Assembly (NCBI GenBank): GCA_949070545.1
Contig: CARTQV010000045.1
Coordinates: 1-6,265 of the forward strand
Source of the DNA: an uncultured Candidatus Saccharibacteria bacterium
GTDB lineage: Bacteria > Patescibacteriota > Saccharimonadia > Saccharimonadales > Saccharimonadaceae
Reading direction: 5' to 3'
Length of the DNA stretch: 6,265 nucleotides
The position numbers and the translations under genes were made by a program. Shown here piece after piece: positions 3,697 through 6,265 of this stretch (positions within the stretch are counted from its first letter, which is position 1; each line of letters opens with the position of its first letter). The notes under the pieces were generated by a model. The model was given only the letters and a program-made list of their open reading frames with translations, searched no databases and had not been told where the DNA came from.

Positions 3697-6264
3697 ATGG
3701 ATAGATATGACCCCCTGAAAATTGAACAAAAATGGCAAAAAATTTGGGCTGAGACTGAAGCCTTCAAGGCTGGCCCGATTGACGAAAAGAAACCGAAGAA
3801 ATATCTCGCCGAGATGTTCCCCTATCCATCGGGAGCAGGGCTTCACGTCGGGCATGTGCGCAATTTCACAATTGTTGACGTTTTGACCCGTTTCTACACT
3901 CAGCAGGAAATGAACGTCCTACGTCCTTTCGGTTATGACACCTTCGGACTTCCGGCCGAAAATTATGCGATCAAAACCGGTATCTCTCCCCAAAAAGCGA
4001 CCGAAACGAATATCAACAACTTCCGTAAACAGGCGCAGAAGTTGGGATATGCAATCGACTGGAGTCGCGAAATCAACACTAGCGATCCAGAATATTATAA
4101 ATGGACACAGTGGTGTTTTTTGAAGCTTTATGAGAAGGGCCTAGCTTATCAAAAAGAGAGCTATCAGTGGTGGTGTCCAGTTGACAAAACCGTATTGGCG
4201 AACGAGCAGGTCGAAAACGGCAAATGTTGGCGTTGTGGCCACGAAGTCGAAAAGAAGAAAATGAAGCAGTGGTTCTTCAAAATTACTGAGTATGCTGATG
4301 AACTACTTGAGGGGATTGACTCGCTTGACTGGCCTGAAAAAATTAAGATTATGCAGAAAAACTGGATCGGTCGCTCTGAAGGTGCCGAGATTGGCTTTGA
4401 AGTGGTAAAGACTACAGGTGATAACGGGCTAATCACTGTTTTCACCACTCGTCCCGATACGATTTTCGGTGCTACCTTCTTGGTTCTGGCGCCAGAACAT
4501 CCAATGATTAAGAATCTAGTAAATGACGATACGCGTGAAAAAGTCGAAAGTTATTGCGCTGAAGCTCTGAAAAAATCCGAAATCGAACGCCAAGAAAACA
4601 AAGAGAAAACTGGCGTCTTTACTGGCAGCTATGCTATCAACCCAGCCACTGGCGCAAAAATGCCAATTTGGGTTGCAGATTACGTCTTAATGGGCTACGG
4701 TACTGGCGCAATTATGGCTGTACCTGCGCATGACGAACGTGATTTCGAGTTCGCCGAGAAATTCAATTTGCCAGTAATCGAAGTTGTGGAAAAGCCTGAA
4801 AATAGTGATGATGTCAAGAGATGTTACCACGGCGAAGGCGAGCTGGTCAATTCAGGGCAGTTCAACGGCACGCGTAGCGAAGATGCCCGCGAGCAAATTG
4901 TCGCTTGGTTAGAAGAGCGCGGTGTCGGAAAGCAGAAAGTGACCTACCGCATGCGTGATTGGCTGATTTCTCGCCAACGCTATTGGGGCTGTCCAATTCC
5001 CGTGGCCTATGATAAAGACGGCAATGTCCATCCGATCCCTGAGGATCAGTTACCAGTCATGCACCCCGCAGTGGAAGATTATCAGCCCGATGATAGCGGT
5101 CGTTCTCCGCTCGCGAAGGCCGAAGATTGGCTAAAGGTAGTGATTGATGGTGAGGAAATGACCCGGGAGACTGATACGCTTGATGGATATGCTTGCTCGA
5201 GCTGGTATTTGTGGCGTTATGTTAGCCCGCACGATACCGAGGCGGCTTGGGACCCTGAAGCGATCCGTTATTGGGCGCCGACTGACATTTATTGTGGCGG
5301 CGATCATGCGGTAGCGCATCTGCTTTATGTGCGGTTCTGGTGCAAGTTTTTCGCCGATTTGGGTTATTTGCCCTTCCGTGAACCAGTGAAAAAGTTACTT
5401 TATAACGGTTATATCAACGCCCCTGATGGCAAAAAGATGTCGAAAAGCAAGGGAAATGTCATCGACCCACTCGAAGTGATTGAAAGTGGTTATGGCGCCG
5501 ATACACTAAGGACTTATGAGATGTTCATCGGACCCTACGACCAAGATGCGGCTTGGAACACCGAAGCAATCGGTGGGGTTTATCGGTTTTTGAATAGATG
5601 TTGGACGTTATGTTTTGACGGGATTACGGATAGTGATGAGTCTGAACTTAGTGCTGACGTTTCGAGAAAATCCGGAGGGGCACTGTCTTCAGCGACCGTT
5701 CCGCAGGCTACGGCCGAGGAAGAGGCGGCTCGCGCCCGTAACGACGGGACGCGAGCACGCCGTGTCGGCGAAGGCAGTGGACCTTCGGAGAGATCATCAC
5801 AACAAGACTTGCGCCAAGCTTTGGTCTTGCGCCACAGAACCATCAAGAAAGTCACCGAAGACATCCATCGTTGCAGCTTCAATACCGCCGTCGCCGCTTT
5901 GATGGAATACGTGAATGAGTTATATAAGACCGGTGCAGAAATTGAGGATATTATAACCCTCGCGAAATTGCTAAAGCCATTCGCCCCGCACCTCGCTTCC
6001 GAGATGTTGGAAAAGCTGGACGTGGACGATGTCTGGCCGACTTGGGATGAACAAAATCTCGTCGAAGATGAAGTCGAAGTCGTCGTGCAGGTGAATGGGA
6101 AGTTGCGCGGTCGTGTGCGAGCTAGCGCGGAAGTGTTGAACGATGAGGAGAAACTGAAAGAATTGGCATTAGCTGAGGAGAATGTCCAGCGGTTTATCGC
6201 GGGAAAGCCCGTCCGCAAGGTAATCGTGCCAAAAGGCGCGAAGTTGGTCAATATCGTCGTATAA
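3697..6264 (+). CDS. leuS: Leucyl-tRNA synthetase, complete, with an in-frame repeat-derived insertion
   Basis: This 855-aa class Ia synthetase charges tRNA-Leu with leucine using ATP in the cytosol. The HIGH-type motif is HVGH (50-53) after FPYPSGAGL. A zinc-type module has Cys160, Cys177 and Cys180 (CPVD, CWRCG). The CP1 editing domain holds TTRPDTIFG (250-258) and GYGTGAIMAVPAHDERDFEF (333-352), where Asp349 corresponds to the conserved editing aspartate. WLISRQRYWGCPIP (about 424-437) and YCGGDHAVAHLLYVRFW mark the catalytic core, and KMSKS is at 580-584. The anticodon-binding helical domain resumes at HRTIKKVTEDIHRCSFNTA, and VVVQVNGKLRGRV begins the C-terminal domain. Between the catalytic core and that domain, residues about 659-699 (SGGALSSATVPQATAEEEAA and onward) are low-complexity, Ala/Arg/Glu-rich and encoded by the palindromic element at 5671-5789. 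Synthetase motifs are otherwise intact, so the enzyme is probably functional. TAA ends one base before the window edge. Confidence 0.98.
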   Translation: MDRYDPLKIEQKWQKIWAETEAFKAGPIDEKKPKKYLAEMFPYPSGAGLHVGHVRNFTIVDVLTRFYTQQEMNVLRPFGYDTFGLPAENYAIKTGISPQKATETNINNFRKQAQKLGYAIDWSREINTSDPEYYKWTQWCFLKLYEKGLAYQKESYQWWCPVDKTVLANEQVENGKCWRCGHEVEKKKMKQWFFKITEYADELLEGIDSLDWPEKIKIMQKNWIGRSEGAEIGFEVVKTTGDNGLITVFTTRPDTIFGATFLVLAPEHPMIKNLVNDDTREKVESYCAEALKKSEIERQENKEKTGVFTGSYAINPATGAKMPIWVADYVLMGYGTGAIMAVPAHDERDFEFAEKFNLPVIEVVEKPENSDDVKRCYHGEGELVNSGQFNGTRSEDAREQIVAWLEERGVGKQKVTYRMRDWLISRQRYWGCPIPVAYDKDGNVHPIPEDQLPVMHPAVEDYQPDDSGRSPLAKAEDWLKVVIDGEEMTRETDTLDGYACSSWYLWRYVSPHDTEAAWDPEAIRYWAPTDIYCGGDHAVAHLLYVRFWCKFFADLGYLPFREPVKKLLYNGYINAPDGKKMSKSKGNVIDPLEVIESGYGADTLRTYEMFIGPYDQDAAWNTEAIGGVYRFLNRCWTLCFDGITDSDESELSADVSRKSGGALSSATVPQATAEEEAARARNDGTRARRVGEGSGPSERSSQQDLRQALVLRHRTIKKVTEDIHRCSFNTAVAALMEYVNELYKTGAEIEDIITLAKLLKPFAPHLASEMLEKLDVDDVWPTWDEQNLVEDEVEVVVQVNGKLRGRVRASAEVLNDEEKLKELALAEENVQRFIAGKPVRKVIVPKGAKLVNIVV
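5671..5789 (+). repeat. Structured GC-rich repeat element, copy B, inserted in frame in leuS
   Basis: This 119-nt imperfect palindrome has outer arms of about 27 nt, TCCGGAGGGGCACTG at the left against CAGTGGACCTTCGGA at the right, continuing inward with CTTC/GAAG and CGAC/GTCG. The inner core (5700-5760) carries CCGCAGGCT, the box CGGCCGAGGA (5711-5720), an 8-nt linker and a hairpin (5729-5755). The hairpin has an outer stem CTCGCG/CGCGAG, an inner stem CCCGT/ACGGG, an AACG loop and one bulged A on the 3' side; CACGC follows. The layout matches copy A at 2233-2291. It is read through without stops in the leuS frame. Confidence 0.78.
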
Positions 6265-6265
6265 C

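Noticed and set aside
3604..3855. 83-aa minus-strand frame across the leuS start
   Set aside because: It covers the promoter region and the conserved leuS N-terminus, and has no RBS or family resemblance.
5580..6251. 223-aa open frame antisense to leuS
   Set aside because: It is the mirror of a GC-rich conserved coding frame, with a serine-rich low-complexity translation and no RBS.
17..6264. Recoded TGA (Gly or Trp) as in some CPR or mycoplasma lineages
   Set aside because: No gene has an in-frame TGA, and all frames are full length with standard stops. TGA is not used as a stop here, but five genes are too few to infer anything.
1..6265. CRISPR array, tRNA, rRNA or transposase gene
   Set aside because: There are no regularly spaced direct repeats, no tRNA-like cloverleaf or conserved rRNA sequence, and no recombinase or transposase motifs in the translated frames.

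Overview
The window is a bacterial chromosome segment of moderate GC. It holds five intact protein genes and a compact repeat-rich island. The likely source is a Patescibacteria/CPR genome, most plausibly a Saccharibacteria relative. Reasons are the two FISUMP-type (Fib_succ_major) C-terminal modules, the sparse gene set of a housekeeping synthetase, a SpoU methylase and a LOG protein, and two promoters placed for leaderless mRNAs. This assignment is inference. No gene needs a recoded stop: TAA and TAG end the genes and there is no in-frame TGA.

Layout: a LOG-family nucleotide phosphoribohydrolase (17-748, +) converges on an unrecognised 155-aa protein (873-1340, -). Next is a TrmH/SpoU RNA methyltransferase (1417-1938, -) whose -10 box ends 6 nt before its ATG. 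From 1958 to 2562 lies a head-to-head inverted island. Two diverged C-terminal fragments of FISUMP-type surface proteins point outward. Their outer ends are a perfect 41-bp inverted repeat, their inner ends a 17-bp inverted repeat, and at the centre sits a GC-rich hairpin element. A rho-independent terminator (2566-2599) then serves an unrecognised 292-aa protein (2625-3503, -). That gene diverges from a complete leuS (3697-6264, +) across a promoter region containing several dyads.

The most notable observation is that the hairpin element between the two FISUMP fragments (core 2233-2291) has a second copy inside leuS (core 5700-5760). The leuS copy lies in a larger imperfect palindrome (5671-5789) that is read through in frame and adds about 40 residues to the synthetase. 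The two copies share a CGGCCGAGGA box, an AACG tetraloop and a 6-bp plus 5-bp stem with one 3' bulge. Five of the 11 stem pairs differ by compensatory double changes. This points to a dispersed structured repeat family that tolerates or exploits insertion in coding sequence, in the manner of Rickettsia palindromic elements.

The genes do not form one operon. LOG and leuS are on the plus strand; the two unknown genes and the methylase are on the minus strand, with separate promoters visible for four of the five. The FISUMP island has conserved borders and variable interiors, as expected of silent donor cassettes or relics of cassette exchange, but no recombinase is present in the window.
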